DNA of 32,909 nucleotides from NCBI GenBank assembly GCA_015039315.1, contig WIDE01000065.1, forward strand, positions 1 to 32,909, written 5' to 3'. Source of the DNA: Clavulina sp. PMI_390. Its lineage: Eukaryota; Basidiomycota; Agaricomycetes; Cantharellales; Hydnaceae. Each line of letters opens with the position of its first letter. The stretch's first letter is position 1. The notes under the pieces were generated by a model. The model was given only the letters and a program-made list of their open reading frames with translations, did not search any database and was not told where the DNA came from. This document shows positions 1 through 11,961 of this stretch, piece by piece. The translations under genes and the position numbers were made by a program.

Positions 1-1176
1 TCAAACTTACTCGATGCCAGCTCTTCACGTACTCGATGAGCAGTGATTCTCTCCGCCGGGTCATGCACCCACATTTGCCGCAGCAGCGACCATAACTTCA
101 GATTAGACGAGTCCTCAAGCCCGCCAAATCTCTCCACATCAGTCACAGACTGCAGGTCTAAGTCGTAGCCTGGACGTTTTCCTTCTTCTAATAGTTTTAC
201 GGCCTGCCTGTCATTTGCAGTATCCCATAGAGGCACTTTACATACACCTAGTGAATAAATAGTCATCGCAAGAGAGTAAACATCTGAAGCCTCGTTGCTG
301 CGGAACTGTTCAGGTCCTCTTGATAACTCTGGTGCGATGAAGCGAAGCCGTCCGCCTTGGTTGAGTGTTGTATGTGTGCGGGTGATATCATGTCGGATAC
401 GCGAGAGACCAAAATCGCATATGAGCGCGTGCCCTGAAGCGGTAATGAGGATATTCCTCTAATTCCCAAAAAGAGTGAGAAGACTCTCCAAATAACGAGC
501 TACTAACTAGACGTACGTCGTGCAGGTCTCCGTGAATAATGGGGGGAGTCTGGGAGTGCAGATACACGAGGCCGGCTACTACGCCTCTCACCTTTCAATA
601 GCACGTCAATCTTGTGGCGTGCCTGCGTGTAAACAAAGACTTACCACTTCGAGAAAACGCCCAGAGCCATCGTGGGATTGCAAATAGTCCAGGGCAAACG
701 AATGCTTGGCATATTGAAGCACCATACTAGGGGGTCGCATAGGTGTTGGGGCATCACTTGCATCAGAATCCTCCTCATTGGCAGAGTCGTCCTGAACGCG
801 GTAAATTCCACGGAGGGAGACCACATTGGGATGTCGAAGTTGCCAATGGGACACAATCTCTCGAATAATGATCTATTGATAATTCGAGGTGTGAGAAAGA
901 TCAGCTTGCCGACGAATCTAATCTGTCTGAATGCCGTACTTGTGGGATAGATCTTCCCGCATTCTCCAGGCCTCGGCCTTGCCCCAAAAAACGGAACTCG
1001 CGAACAACCACAGGACCTCCACGATATTTTCCTCGGTAGATAGTAGCCTCTGCACCACCGCCAATAGGCTTCCCTTTTGATACTCCAGTTATCCAATATG
1101 ATTCAGGTAGCACACCAGATAATGAACAGATGTCTTGGAGAAGTCGCAACCGTAATGTGCTCGCGGCAGAGGTCAT
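1..1176 (-). CDS. Protein kinase-like protein, 3' end off the window
   Basis: Spliced exons: 1176-940, 872-645, 591-517 and 458-11, where a GTAAGT donor begins an intron that leaves the window. All three internal introns (67, 53 and 58 nt) are GT-AG and keep phase 0. Kinase landmarks in order: glycine-rich loop GGGAEATIYRG (residues about 39-49), beta-3 VVVRE, helix-C region IIIREIVSHWQLRHPNVV, catalytic loop HGDLHDRNIL (175-184), DFG at 195-197, APE at 222-224, and DVYSLAMTIYSLG. The usual VAIK lysine is Arg59, the HRD arginine is Gly176, and the catalytic-loop lysine is His179. HGDL loops are common in basidiomycete kinases, but the Lys-to-Arg change raises the chance of weak or no phosphotransfer. 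The start at ATG 1176 is the first in-frame Met. Sequence upstream may hold more N-terminal coding. Substrate is unknown. Confidence 0.85.
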
Positions 1177-1200
1177 GGAGACGTTGCATTTATCAATACA

Positions 1201-1509
1201 CTATATCACAAGTCGAGGATTCCGAGGTGCGGAATGGGCATTAGCCTTTGCAAAGGGATCAAACGGAAGTAGGCGCACGTTCTGCACAGCAGTCACAACT
1301 CTTAGTATCTCGGGTTCTGAAAGCTCTAATATACTTGAACGGAAGGATGCGAAGGAGTAATGGTCTCCTTCCTCCTTCAAAAGGCGTAGAATTGGGCCAT
1401 GGGAGGAGTCAGAGATGCGGAGCACAGCATGAGCCTGTTGATGGTTATGGAGATGCTTCCTTAGTTCTAGATAAGGGAAGTAATCGCTGGACCAGTTGTT
1501 GTGGCTCAT
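1201..1509 (-). pseudogene. Possible N-terminal exon of the kinase, not joinable in frame
   Basis: An open frame begins at ATG 1509 (MSHNNWSSDYF...) and ends at a stop just before 1201, only 25 nt upstream of the kinase ATG. Its composition looks coding (for example VVTAVQNVRLLPFDPFAKANA), and it sits where the N-terminal part of a fungal kinase of this type would lie. A GTGATA donor at about 1206 and an AG just before the kinase segment STLRLRLLQD would give a normal short intron, but the phases do not match. It may be an exon of the kinase with a lesion, an exon using a site I did not find, or an unrelated ORF. Function not recognised. Confidence 0.35.
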
Positions 1510-2451
1510 GGATAAACCTTGACGGTTTGATTGTGTGGCCCACGGCCGTGAAAGTTCTAGTGAGGGGTAGGTCCCTGTGAGCGTCAAGGATTAGACAACT
1601 TGAGAATCGCTGATAACCATGTCAGATACATGAGGATAAGAGAGCAATCGCCGGAAACTCAACTGCAAAGCTATCACAGAACTATAACCTAGTCACCAAA
1701 TGGACATAGAAGAGTCCAGCAGGGGGGCGGCGAATCGGGTCACATTCGCCGACGCAGTCACGTCACAGCAATCATGTAGATTTGACTCTCACAGGCAGTA
1801 GGAGCGCAAGCTTGTGCAAGCAAACTGGGCGGATTTCTTTTCCCTTTCTCGACCTTCCCCTCCACCCACTCCCAATAATGATTTAAATCAACGAGATTAG
1901 AGCCCAGGAAGACCAAAATGAGCCACTGGTAGTAGAAATCACAATATAATCTGTAGGACTCGATATGGAAGCACAGCGTGACCTGAGACTATTATCACCA
2001 TGATGAACCCTATATTTGCATATTCAAGTAATACGATGTTCCAGATAGCTACTGAAAGGAGAAAACAGCCGAGACTGCATGCTCCTGGCACACAGCAGTA
2101 GCGTGTTGAGCCTATTTTCTGTTCGATTCTGTTCATGTCATCATGAAGGACTGCAAACCCCCGGCTTAGGCTTTAAGACTGTCAACAACTCGTACCAATC
2201 AGTCGGTTGATCAATCTTGAGCTTATCAAGTGCTCAATGGGGTGCTTGATGTATTATTATAAAGTTGGTGAAGTACATGTAAACATATATTTGTCTCTAT
2301 GCTCATGTGCTAAGCCTGGGCAGCCAGGGCGCGTGAGATGGAGAAGATCTGCTAAGTATTGCTACTGATGACCGAGCTTGGATTCAGACTAGAATGTCAA
2401 GGTGGAAGGATGGAAAAAAGCCAGAGTCACAGGCACCAGCAGCCAGTTACC
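1510..2451. other. Intergenic region, kinase 5' side and 3' flank of TF gene A
   Basis: No gene seen. The part from about 2180 to 2451 is the 3' flank of the first transcription-factor gene and resembles the stretch 5590-5862. A GTCACGTCAC element at about 1757-1766 lies roughly 250 nt before ATG 1509. Confidence 0.5.
2180..2451. repeat. Diverged copy of duplicated 3' flank (copy 1)
   Basis: Collinear with 5590-5862 by eye. Shared blocks in the same order include a gctgcttgag/ggtgcttgat stretch, cccaggca/cctgggca, ggcgcgtga, ctcagcttg/cgagcttgg, gaatgtcaa and cctcacgagg just before the stop codon. It shows that the A/B duplication included noncoding 3' sequence as well as the gene. Confidence 0.7.
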
Positions 2452-4612
2452 TCACGAGGCGCCCAAGCATTTTGCTGCGGTAGCAAGAGTATCCTTTAGG
2501 GATAGGGGTAAATCGTCTACATAGAATCAACATGACTTGTAAGAAAGGGACGAGCCATCGACCGGAAACGGGGTTACTCACTCCACTCGCTATACCTTAG
2601 CGTCATTTCATCAAGAAAGTCAAGGAGTATTTCCATAATAGAACAATAATGGGTGGATAGCGCGAGGTTGCCTCGAACCTCCTTGCTCCGTATTTGGCTA
2701 GCTAGCGCTCGAATGGCATTCCTCATTGGGAGCTATAATCATTCGTAGCCATCAGTTTGCATTATGCTCAATATGAAGCATGACTCACCATAGACGTTAT
2801 GAGCGAGTGAACCCGACCAAGGTGCCGATGAGTCCCAACCAGCTCGCAGATAGCTGCGAGAGCTTCAAGACATTCGAACATCTGCCGTTTCGCTGCTGCA
2901 TCTTCAGGAGCCCGCAAGCCCCACAATATCAACCCGCTCCCATACAGGGACGAGTGAGCCTGGAGTATGTGAGGATTGAAAGTGCTGACTGCTTCTTCGG
3001 CCCGAAGCCCGCGGGGATCTGACAATGACGGTATCGATTTTTGGCGAGAGCGAATCTCGGATTCCAAGAGCGTGTACTCTGCTTCCATCCCACGGTACCC
3101 GTTTGCTAACAATTCAGAGCAGAGTTGGCCGCCACAGATCTTACAAAGCATGCAGAAGACAACCCCTACCACAATAGGCGAATGCGAACTTGGACACCTT
3201 TTCGACGATTCTCACAATGGAGATCTTGAGGTCAAAATCCGAAGCCCAAAGTTCTTCCAACTTCTCTTTCCCTGTTGGAGAAACCTGTGTCATCGAAGAG
3301 TGGATGTCAAGAACGGAAGAAACAAATGTGAAAAAAGAAAATAGACCTCTGAGTTTCCGTTCCTCATGATATCACGTTGTCCTGAAGGTGAAGCCCATCT
3401 GTCGTCATAGCGGAATGTTGCAGGAGTCGCACCAAGTGTCGTCAATATCTGATCGGTGATGTACAGCGAGTAGGCCAGTCGAATCCCATCAATGGCTTCC
3501 GTTTCATTTTTCGGGGGTGGGAGGAGGCTTTCACTAGGTAGATGTTCCCCTCCAATGCGGCCAGATGCAGAAACCAGGAGTGCCGCGGAGCTCACAATCA
3601 CATAGGCTTCGCCTAACCGACGCCGCCTCCCGAGGTTACATGCGAGCACCACGGTCGCCCAGAGAAAGTGCATGATGCGGTCACCATACATCAAAGATTG
3701 ATTGAGGAAATATCGAGTGCGTTGGATGAAGAAGGGCTGGAGGGAAGCCAGAACTCCTCCACTACTTTCGCAGGCCGCGAGGTAGCAGGCATTCAGTAAA
3801 CAGGGGTGAATAGATTCGGGGTGGGATGGAGGGAGAGAGAAGCAGTGAAGGAAATAAGGAAGGTCCATAAAGAAGTAATAATGTGAACGGTAGGGAAGGA
3901 ATAAATGGATCCTGTTGGAAAATAATCAGATTAAGATATGAATTAGATTCAGTGAGGGCTGGACGAACAGGTGGTCTGATATGGATGAAGGCAAGTCATC
4001 GAGACCTGACCATTGATGCACGGTGAGCTGGGACTCCACACTATCTCTTGAGACGACAGAGGAATATCCTTCTGTCACATCATCACCCAGGACTTGCCCC
4101 GTCCTCTTGGGGCTGAGTAGATCGGAGGAATTATGCGGGGGTTGAGGGTATATCGGCAACCACCTTGTATCAGTGGGCCGGCGCTCCTGGCTGGTCCCTA
4201 AACGTTTGACCCGCTCGAGCAATCGCATCGATGCCAAAGATAGGTTGTGTGCAGAAGCAAGGGTCGCCTTGTGAACACTCAGTTCAAGCTCTAATGCACG
4301 GGCTTCAAGGCTTCCGGTTATCAGCGCCCGTCTCGATATATCGGACGCGTAGATGCACTGTCTACTGAGACGCTCACAACGAGAACATATAGGCCTCGAC
4401 CCGTTACACCTCTGGGTAGAGGTGCGCATATTCATAGCGCCGGGGATGGGGGAGAATAACGGAGTAACACAAGTTGGCGGTTTCCAAAAAGAAAGGAGGG
4501 GGCGAAACGAGTGAACTCCCAGAGAATGCTGTCCAGCACAAAGAATAGAAAAGACACGCACTACTTTATGCTCGCGGCACTGAAAACATGCATGCCCCCT
4601 AGGTGGAGGCAT
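2452..4612 (-). CDS. Zn2Cys6 transcription factor, tandem copy A (568 aa)
   Basis: Seven exons: 4612-4562, 4411-3969, 3911-3347, 3284-3170, 3105-2789, 2732-2582 and 2516-2452. All introns are GT-AG, phases agree throughout, and the sum is 569 codons with stop. The start is ATG 4612; the open frame upstream has only a TTG. The Gal4-type binuclear zinc cluster is C9-x2-C12-x6-C19-x6-C26-x2-C29-x6-C36, split by intron 1 after residue 17. A helical segment rich in A/L/E (LEARALELELSVHK...) follows, then a middle-homology-like regulatory region starting near MDLPYFLHCFSLPPSHPESI, with PCLLNACYLAACES and RTRYFLNQSLMYGDRI. The last exon gives a 20-residue tail, ending KCLGAS. Expected role: nuclear DNA-binding regulator; targets unknown. 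Copies A and B are closer to each other than to C and D. Confidence 0.92.
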
Positions 4613-4664
4613 GAGAGGCGGTTTGTTCTGAGCAACCTGATTCAATAGAGGGAGTGCTAAATAG

Positions 4665-4682
4665 TAACGTCACGATGTCACC
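4665..4682 (-). promoter_or_regulatory. Conserved TF-array promoter motif, copy A
   Basis: On the gene strand this reads GGTGACATCGTGACGTTA, and it holds a direct repeat GTGAC-ATC-GTGAC. It lies about 53-70 nt upstream of the ATG of TF copy A. The 14-bp core is identical upstream of all four copies, within otherwise diverged sequence. It may be a self-regulatory or shared regulator site, or a transcription-start element. Confidence 0.7.
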
Positions 4683-5589
4683 AGATCCATCCGCGGCGAG
4701 CGGGCGGCTCGAAGAAGTCTGGACTAGATTCTGCCATGGCTCGAAGATATGGCAGCAAGAATAATATACCCGGCAAAACCTTGCGAGAGAGGGGGGGTGG
4801 GGGTAGGCAACATGGTGGGTCGCAACGAGGCCTCGGTGGATATTGTGTCACGTTCCGTCTGTCAGTTTCGGTACCGACGAAGTCCAACAAATGTACTGGC
4901 CCCGAGATAAGAGAGCAGAGAGCAAGCAAAGGACCACGACCCCAGAGTATGGAGACGCCTAGCGCTTATAATGGCCTTGAAACATCCATGGATAAATATA
5001 GTCACTCTCGATTCATACGGACTAGTTGATTTTCCAGAGATGTTCTTCCAGACTTTACGTTATGAGGAGCCAAGCCAGCCGTCTCTTCCGAATTTGCCTC
5101 ATTTGATACGACTGTTGAAATAGGTAGGTATCCGCACCGGCAGGGCAAACAAAGGGCCGGTAATTGGAATATGAGCAGTTGCTGCGGTCTTGTGATGGAG
5201 ATCATCAGTTTTGCTTGAAATTTCACTTCCGACATTTCTGCTCCATAATGGCGCATTCTATCCAAATCCAATAAGTTCACCATCTCAAGATACTGAACGG
5301 AGGGAAAGTCTCATGTATATTGGTCGAGCCTTTAGGGCTATATTACACGGCTGGACAACTTGCCAATGGTAGGGCACAAAGACCGAACGACAAGAAAGTA
5401 GATTAGTCCGAGTCCTACAGAAGGTGAAGGGATTGGTGGTCGGGTTTGTGAAAATTTGAACATATGTTGCACAATACCACACAAGCCGTAGCGATCAGGA
5501 GAGTGCCATTGAGAATCCTCTTTATGCTCAATTCTGTTCTGGTTTTTTCATTGGTCCATGACCGATTGCAACCTCCCAGGTCATCCTTG

Positions 5590-5862
5590 GTCACAACTCG
5601 TATCAATATACCAATCAATCAATCAATCAGTTGAGCAACCCCAGGCGTATCATGTGCGCGATGGGCTGCTTGAGATATTATTGTGAAGCACAGACGGTAA
5701 TATCTTTTTGTCTCAACGCACATTTACAAAGCCCAGGCAGACAAGGCGCGTGATTTGGAGTAGTTCTGCTAAGCAGCATTACCAATGGCTCAGCTTGAAT
5801 CTGAACCAGAATGTCAAAACGGAAAGATGGAAAAAGACCCAAGTCACAGGCCAGCCGATACC
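5590..5862. repeat. Diverged copy of duplicated 3' flank (copy 2)
   Basis: Collinear partner of 2180-2451, directly 3' of TF copy B. The last coding exon continues the similarity. No equivalent was seen 3' of copies C and D. Confidence 0.7.
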
Positions 5863-8041
5863 TCACGAGGTGACCAAGCATTTCGCTGCTGCGGCAAGGG
5901 TATTTTTCAGGGACAGGGGTAAATCATCTACGTGTGATCAAGATGGCCCGTCAGGAAAGGGAAGAATGATTAATTGGAAACAGAAACACTAACTCCATTC
6001 GCTGTACCTCAGCGTCATCTCATCAAGAAAGTCAAGGAGTAGTTCCATGATAGAACAATAATGGCTGGACAGCGCAACATTGCCTTTGACCTCCTTGCTC
6101 CGCATTTGACTAGCTAAAACCCGAACAGCATTCCTCACGGGGAGCTAAGGTGCGTCGCGACTCTCAGCTAGGTTCTGTGTCCTAGATAAACCATAAATGA
6201 AACTCACCATAGATGTCATGGGCGCGTGGACTCGACCAAGGCGCTGATGACTTCGGACCAATTCGCAGATAGCCGCGAGAGCTTGAAGACATTCAAGCAT
6301 CTGCCGTTTCGCTGCTGCATCTTCAGGTGCCCGCAACCCCCACAGTATCAGCCCGCTCCCATACAGGGAGGCGTGTGCCTGAAGAATGTGAGGGTTGAAA
6401 GTGCTGACTGCTTCACCAGCCCTTAATCCACGTGGGTCAGATAAGGGCGGTATCGATTTTTGCCGAGAGCGAATTTCGGACTCCAATTCAGTGAACTCTG
6501 CTTCCCTCCCCTGATACCCGTTTGCTAGCAGGTTATTGCAGAGTTAGACGTCATGAAGTAAAGTGTGCGGAATACAACGCTTACCGCAGTAAGCGAGCGC
6601 AAACTTGGTCACCTTCTCTACAATTCTTACAATCGAGATCTTCAGGTGAAAATCCGAAGCCCAAAGTTCCTCCAACCTCTCCTGCCCTGCTGGCGAAATC
6701 TATAAGGCTCGAGAGCGCGTTTCAAAAATAGGATACTCAAGGAGAGTGGAATAACAGACCTCTGAGTTTCCCATCTTCATAATATTGCGTTGCCCTGAGG
6801 GCGAAGCCCATCTATCGTCATAACTGAAGGTGGTCGGAGTTGCAGCAAGAGCCGTCAGGGTCTGATCTGTGATATAGAGCGAGTAGGCAAGTCTAATCCC
6901 ATCGATCGCCTCTGTCTCATTCTTGGGAGACGGGAGGAGACGTTCGCCGGGTGGATTATCGACTCCGATGCGGCCAGACGCAGACACGAAAAGCGCTGCG
7001 GAGCTAACAATCGCAAAGCCTTCACGTAAACGACGTCGCCTTCCGAAGTTACATGCTAGCACCACAGTTGCCCACAGGAAGTGGGTGATGCGATCAGCAT
7101 ACATGAGAGACTGATTAAGGAAGTGTCGAGTCCGCGCAATGAAGAACGGCTGAAGGGAAGTCAGCACACCTCCACTGCTTTCGCATGCCGCTAGGTAGCA
7201 AGCATTCAGTAAACAGGGGTGAATGGATTCGGGGTGCGACGAGGGGAGGGAAAGACAGTGAAGGAAGTACGGAAGGTCCATAAAGAAATAATAGTGTGAA
7301 CGATATGGTAAGAATAGATGAATCCTATTGAAAGGGAGATGATATGAGAATGAAGATCAGCTTCAGATAAGCTGAGACGAACAAATGACGCGACATTGAT
7401 GGTGGTAGGTCATCCAGACCTGACCATTGGTGCAAGCTGAGCTGGGACTCTATGTTATCTCTTGAGATAACGGAGGCATATCCTTCTATAACATCATTGC
7501 CCAAGACCTTCCCTGACTTGTTAGCACCTTGCGAGCTTTTTGGATTCGGAACGCTTGGTTGGAATTGGGGGTATATTGGTAGCCATGTTGGCTCGGCAGG
7601 TCGAAGCTCGTGGTTGGTCCCTAAACGTTTGATGCGTTCGAGGAGTCGCAACGACGCCAAAGACAAGTTGTGCGCAGATGCAAGTGTTGCTTTGTGGACG
7701 CTCATTTCGAGTTCTAACGCACGAGCTTCCAGGGTCCCGATTATCAGCGCCCGTCTCGATATATCGGACGCATAAGTGCACTGTTTGTTGAGACGCTGGC
7801 AACGAGAACACACAGGCTTTAGCGCATTACACCTCTGAGGTGAGGTCCGGTCATGTCGTTAGGGTATCGAGCACGTGCAAGCCCAGGCGGTATCGTTGTT
7901 TGCCAGAAAGAGACATTCGGATGTAAGAAAGGATACAGTGCGAACTCTGAGGGGTGCTGCTTGGTATGAGTAGATCGAAGAAGCACGCACCACTTTGTGT
8001 TCACGACATTGGAAACACGCGTGTCCTCTGGATGGGAGCAT
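5863..8041 (-). CDS. Zn2Cys6 transcription factor, tandem copy B (571 aa)
   Basis: Seven exons: 8041-7991, 7834-7383, 7324-6760, 6699-6585, 6524-6208, 6144-5994 and 5927-5863. Exon lengths match copy A except exon 2 (452 versus 443 nt). The start ATG at 8041 is followed by LPSRGHACFQCREHKV. The zinc cluster cysteines sit at residues 9, 12, 19, 26, 29 and 36. The regulatory region keeps MDLPYFLHCLSLPSSHPESI, ATPTTFSYDDRWASPSGQRN and YGSGLILWGLRAPEDAAAKRQ. The intron 2 donor is GTCGTC, the intron 6 donor is GTTAGT, and the other donors are commoner forms. The C-terminal tail ends KCLVTS. No frameshift or stop was found, so it appears functional. Nuclear regulator with unknown targets. Confidence 0.92.
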
Positions 8042-9410
8042 GCTGAGCCCAGCTTGTCCCCAGGTGCCTGGTGCAAGCAGAGAGGTGTAAAGATAGAAGT
8101 AACGTCACGATGTCACCGGATCTATCGGGCTCCTCGGACTTTACTGGTACCGCACAGGGAGCTCAGATGGTCATTTTCACGGATGCTAGACCAGCTTCTG
8201 GCATATTCAAGGACGCAAAAAGCATGTGAGGCCCTCTAAGTGAAATCCTGCAAGAATTGATGAATGCTACCGCATTGCTGCGTTGCGGGCGAGGCCTCGG
8301 TGGGTGCAAGAGCCATGTTCGGTCTGTCCGTCTCGGAACCGACGGCGCCAGAAAGATACTGCTCCCGAGAGCGATCAAGAGCAGAGGACAAGAGATGGAC
8401 CAAGACTCTAAGTTAATGGCGAAGGAGAATGGAAATCATGGCTGCTGAAGAGTTCCAACAATCCATTTTCCTTATTCGGTTCTCTCCTTTTTGCCGTTTC
8501 GGTCATAGCTATGGCGCTCATTGACATTCATGCCAGCAAGCTGAATCGCCAGCCTTATTTTCCCAGACTTTACGTTATGGGCATCAAACTAACCATCTCC
8601 TGGATTTCGTTCGTACGGATATACGTGCGAACCGGCCAAGCCAGCCCCGCTCGCTTGGAGAAGGCTCGTTAATTGGAAATGTGGAAAATGAGGAGCGCTT
8701 CGGTCTGGTGATCGAGACCGATCGATCATGCTCAATACTCCATTTCGGACATTTCTGCTGTAAGATGGAGGTGCATGTCGCTGGGTCCCATGCCTATACG
8801 AGTATATATTTGCTATGTGGGTAAGATGATAACGAAAAGTCTTGGACATATTCTGAAAACTCTTGTCAATGGTGCTACGTTACAAGGTCTGATGGATTGC
8901 ATATTACGCCTTTGTATCCGTCTTCACGTAATTATGGATTATGTGTCGTTGGGGTAGGGAGCTTGAATATAGGTTCGCTAGAGGAATCAGGCGACTATAA
9001 GTGTGCATTCTGAATAAAATAACCTGAAGTTTGCCACTGCCAGTGGAAGCGCCAACCCAACTTCACGTTAGACCTACACCACCGTGGTCTTGGCTAATGC
9101 CTAGTATAATGTGAAGCATATGCCGGAGTGGACGGTATTTGCCTGCAAACTGGAGCCAATTCAGACAGAGAGACCGGTTGCACCTGCATGCGAAGAAATA
9201 TCGAGCGACGCATGTTGGAATTTCTGTCATCCATCGGTCGCATGCTTGAAGTTTAGACCAATTAGATCTATATAATTTAGCAAACGGAAGGTTTAGTCAG
9301 CCTCATTAATCAAGTAACAAGTATCCCAGTACGAATGGATCGAATCAGGACCCCAGGGAGAAAGACGAGCTGGTGGTTTGAGTGTCGCATACTTGCCTGG
9401 ATGCCAGATC
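8042..9410. other. Promoter of TF copy B and 3' flank of TF copy C
   Basis: No gene seen in this 1.4 kb. It contains the conserved motif at 8104-8117 and conserved noncoding blocks shared with the copy A promoter (8562-8579 and about 8747-8759). The stretch 8850-9410 holds nothing I can recognise. Confidence 0.5.
8100..8117 (-). promoter_or_regulatory. Conserved TF-array promoter motif, copy B
   Basis: Identical 18-bp block to the copy A element (taacgtcacgatgtcacc on the plus strand), 59-76 nt upstream of ATG 8041. Confidence 0.7.
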
Positions 9411-11609
9411 CTATGAGGCCAAATGATTAGCTGTGGCAATAAGTGTCTCTTTTAATGTGATCGTCGCATCACCTACATATATTAAGGACGGATGTCGGTG
9501 GGTTGAGAAGCCATTCGCCACAAATAGTTTGATGGCACTCACCCCATTCAGTGTACCTCAGCGTCATATCATCAAGGAAGTCGAGTAGTATTTCCATGAT
9601 AGAGAGATAATTGCTTGATAGTGCAGGATTGCCCCTGAATTCACTGCTCCGCATTTGGCTAGCTAGCACTCGGATGGCATTTCTCATCGGGGCCTTCAAA
9701 TGTTCGGAACGATCAGCAATGCCATCCCTTGGGCTGAGATTCTACCACTGAAAGGAAGCTCACCATAGCTGTCATGGGTGCGTGGACGCGACCAAGGCGC
9801 CGATGGGTCCCAATCAGCTCGCAAATGGCCGCAAGCGAATGAAGACATTCAAGGAGCCCCTGCTTCGCCGCTGCATCTTCGTGAGCGCGGAGACCCCACA
9901 ATATCAGACCGCTCCCATACAACGAGGAATGCGCATGGAGGATGTGAGGATTAAATGTGCTGACTGCCTCTTCGGCCCGCAGTCCGCGGGGGTCTGATAA
10001 TGGTGGTATAGATTTTTGCTGAGAGCGAATCTCATTTCCAAGGACAATATACTCTGCCTCCATCCCACGGTACCCATTCGCTAGATATTGTGTGCGGAGT
10101 TTACAAGTGATAATCAGGGATAAAATGAGGAGGACCAAGGATAATACTCACCGGAATAAGCTAGAGCAAATTTCACCACTCTCTCAACTATCCTCACAAT
10201 CAGCATCTTCAAATGAATATCTGAGCTCCAAAGCTCCTCCAATTTCTCCTGCCCGAGTGATGAGGTCTACACGGTAAACAACTGTACGTCAAGACCAAAA
10301 TGATGCAGTTGGAAGGCGAATAGACCTTGGAGCTCCCGTTCCTTACGATTTCTCGTTGTGATGAAGGCAATGCCCACTTATCGTCGTATTGGAATGTGCC
10401 AGGAAATCCAGCAAGTACTGATAAGGTTTGATTCGCGAGATAAACCGAGTATGCTAGGCGTATACCGTCGATAGCTTCTAACTCATCCTTAGGAGGAGGA
10501 AGAAGCCGCTCGGTAAGCGGAGAGTCCACTTCAGTGCGTCCAGATGCTGATAGTAAGAGAGACGCGGAACTGAGAACCGCATAAGCTTCGTCTAACCGAC
10601 GACGCCTGGAAAGGTTGCACCCCAATATTACACTTGCCCATAGGAAATGGGTGATGCGATCAGCGTGCATGAGCGATTGATCGAGGAAGTGTCGAGTACG
10701 CTGAACGAAGAAAGGCTGGAGAGAAGCTAGAACCCCTCCGCTGCTTTCACACGCGGCGAGATAGCATGCATGCAACAAGCAAGGGTGGATGGAGCCAGGG
10801 TGAGAAGGGGGGAGCGATAGACGATCAAGGAAATAAGGAACGTCCATGAAGAAGTAAAACTGTGACCGATATGGTAGGAACAGACGAATTCTATTGGAGG
10901 CGGAGTTACTTGACCTTCTGGGATAGTTTTGAAAGGGTTTAGACTCACAAACGGTCCGAAATCAAAGGCGGCAAGGTATCAGCGCCTGTCCATTCGTAAG
11001 AGATGAGCTCATCCTCTACAGTATGTCTTGATATGACAGAAGAATATCCTTCTGTGACATCCTCGCCCATGACTTGTCCGTTTTGGCTGGAGTCTTCTAT
11101 ATTCGGCTTGTGTTGCTGTGGTCGAGGATATATGGGAAGCCACTTTGAATACTCCAACTTCCGTTCCTGATGCTGACCCAGGCGATCGATACGTTCAAGC
11201 AGCCGAGAAGATGCCAATGACAAGTTGTGCGCCGAGGAAAGAGTTGCTTTGTGGACTAATAGTTCAAGTTCTAAAGTGCGGGCTTCTACAGTTCCCATAA
11301 TTAGTGCCCTCCGCTGTATATCGACGGCGTAAGTGCAGTGTTTATGAAGACGCTCGCAGCGCGAACAGGTAGGCTTCAAGGCATCACATTTCTGGAGGAG
11401 GCAGAATCGCCCATGCCCATATACAAGAGGAGTCGATCAAGAAAACGCAGGTCAGAAGTGCGGCGTCCCGGTGTTCGCAGGGGGAAACATTCAACGATTG
11501 AGTAAGAAAATCGAGAGCTCTGAGGGGGCTTTCTACAGCAGAAGAGCCGAGCACGTACTACTTTGTGTTCGCGACATTGGAAACATGCACGACCTCTAAC
11601 AGAAAGCAT
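9411..11609 (-). CDS. Zn2Cys6 transcription factor, tandem copy C (567 aa)
   Basis: Seven exons: 11609-11559, 11391-10949, 10890-10326, 10266-10152, 10080-9764, 9693-9543 and 9472-9411. Exons 1, 3, 4, 5 and 6 have exactly the same lengths as in the other copies (51, 565, 115, 317 and 151 nt). The zinc cluster spacing is the same, with AFQC-type entry ACFQCREHKV before intron 1 and KCDALKPTCSRCERL after it. It shares MDVPYFL, the SPLTERLLPPPKDE-like segment and FPGTFQYDD with copy D, so C and D form a sub-pair. The tail ends NHLASstop, three nt shorter than the others. Reading frame intact; targets unknown. Confidence 0.92.
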
Positions 11610-11666
11610 GCCAGATTACTTGTTATCGCGGGTCTGGCGCTCAAGAGGAGATGCGCGACTAATACT

Positions 11667-11680
11667 GTCACGATGTCACC
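11667..11680 (-). promoter_or_regulatory. Conserved TF-array promoter motif, copy C
   Basis: Core gtcacgatgtcacc on the plus strand (GGTGACATCGTGAC on the gene strand), 58-71 nt upstream of ATG 11609. Confidence 0.7.
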
Positions 11681-11961
11681 AGCACAACAGTGATCCGCCA
11701 CTGATATGGCGGCCAGCTCGGAGTTCACCTTCGCGAAGCCCACATCAATTTCCTGGGACGGTACAAAGATACGGTAGAAGGCAAAACACACACAGCAGAG
11801 ATACGGACGGGACCGAGAACCCAGGTCTATGAAAAATTGGACATGATGAACCCAACCCACCCTAATAACCTCCGCACGAGAACATTTAGAACTACCCCCT
11901 GCTACCATGGCAGTTGAATCATCGTTCTATCCCACAGTCCCCGTCTATCTCTCTTCTCCCG

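Larger units (their letters stand above)
4613..5862. other. Promoter of TF copy A and 3' flank of TF copy B
   Basis: No gene seen. It holds the conserved GTCACGATGTCACC motif at 4669-4682, a block at 5048-5064 (ccagactttacgttatg) also present at 8563-8579, a gacatttctgct block near 5231 also found near 8748, and the B-side copy of the 3' flank repeat from about 5590. The ATCA-type run (caatcaatcaatcaatcag) at about 5612-5630 is a short simple repeat. Confidence 0.6.
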
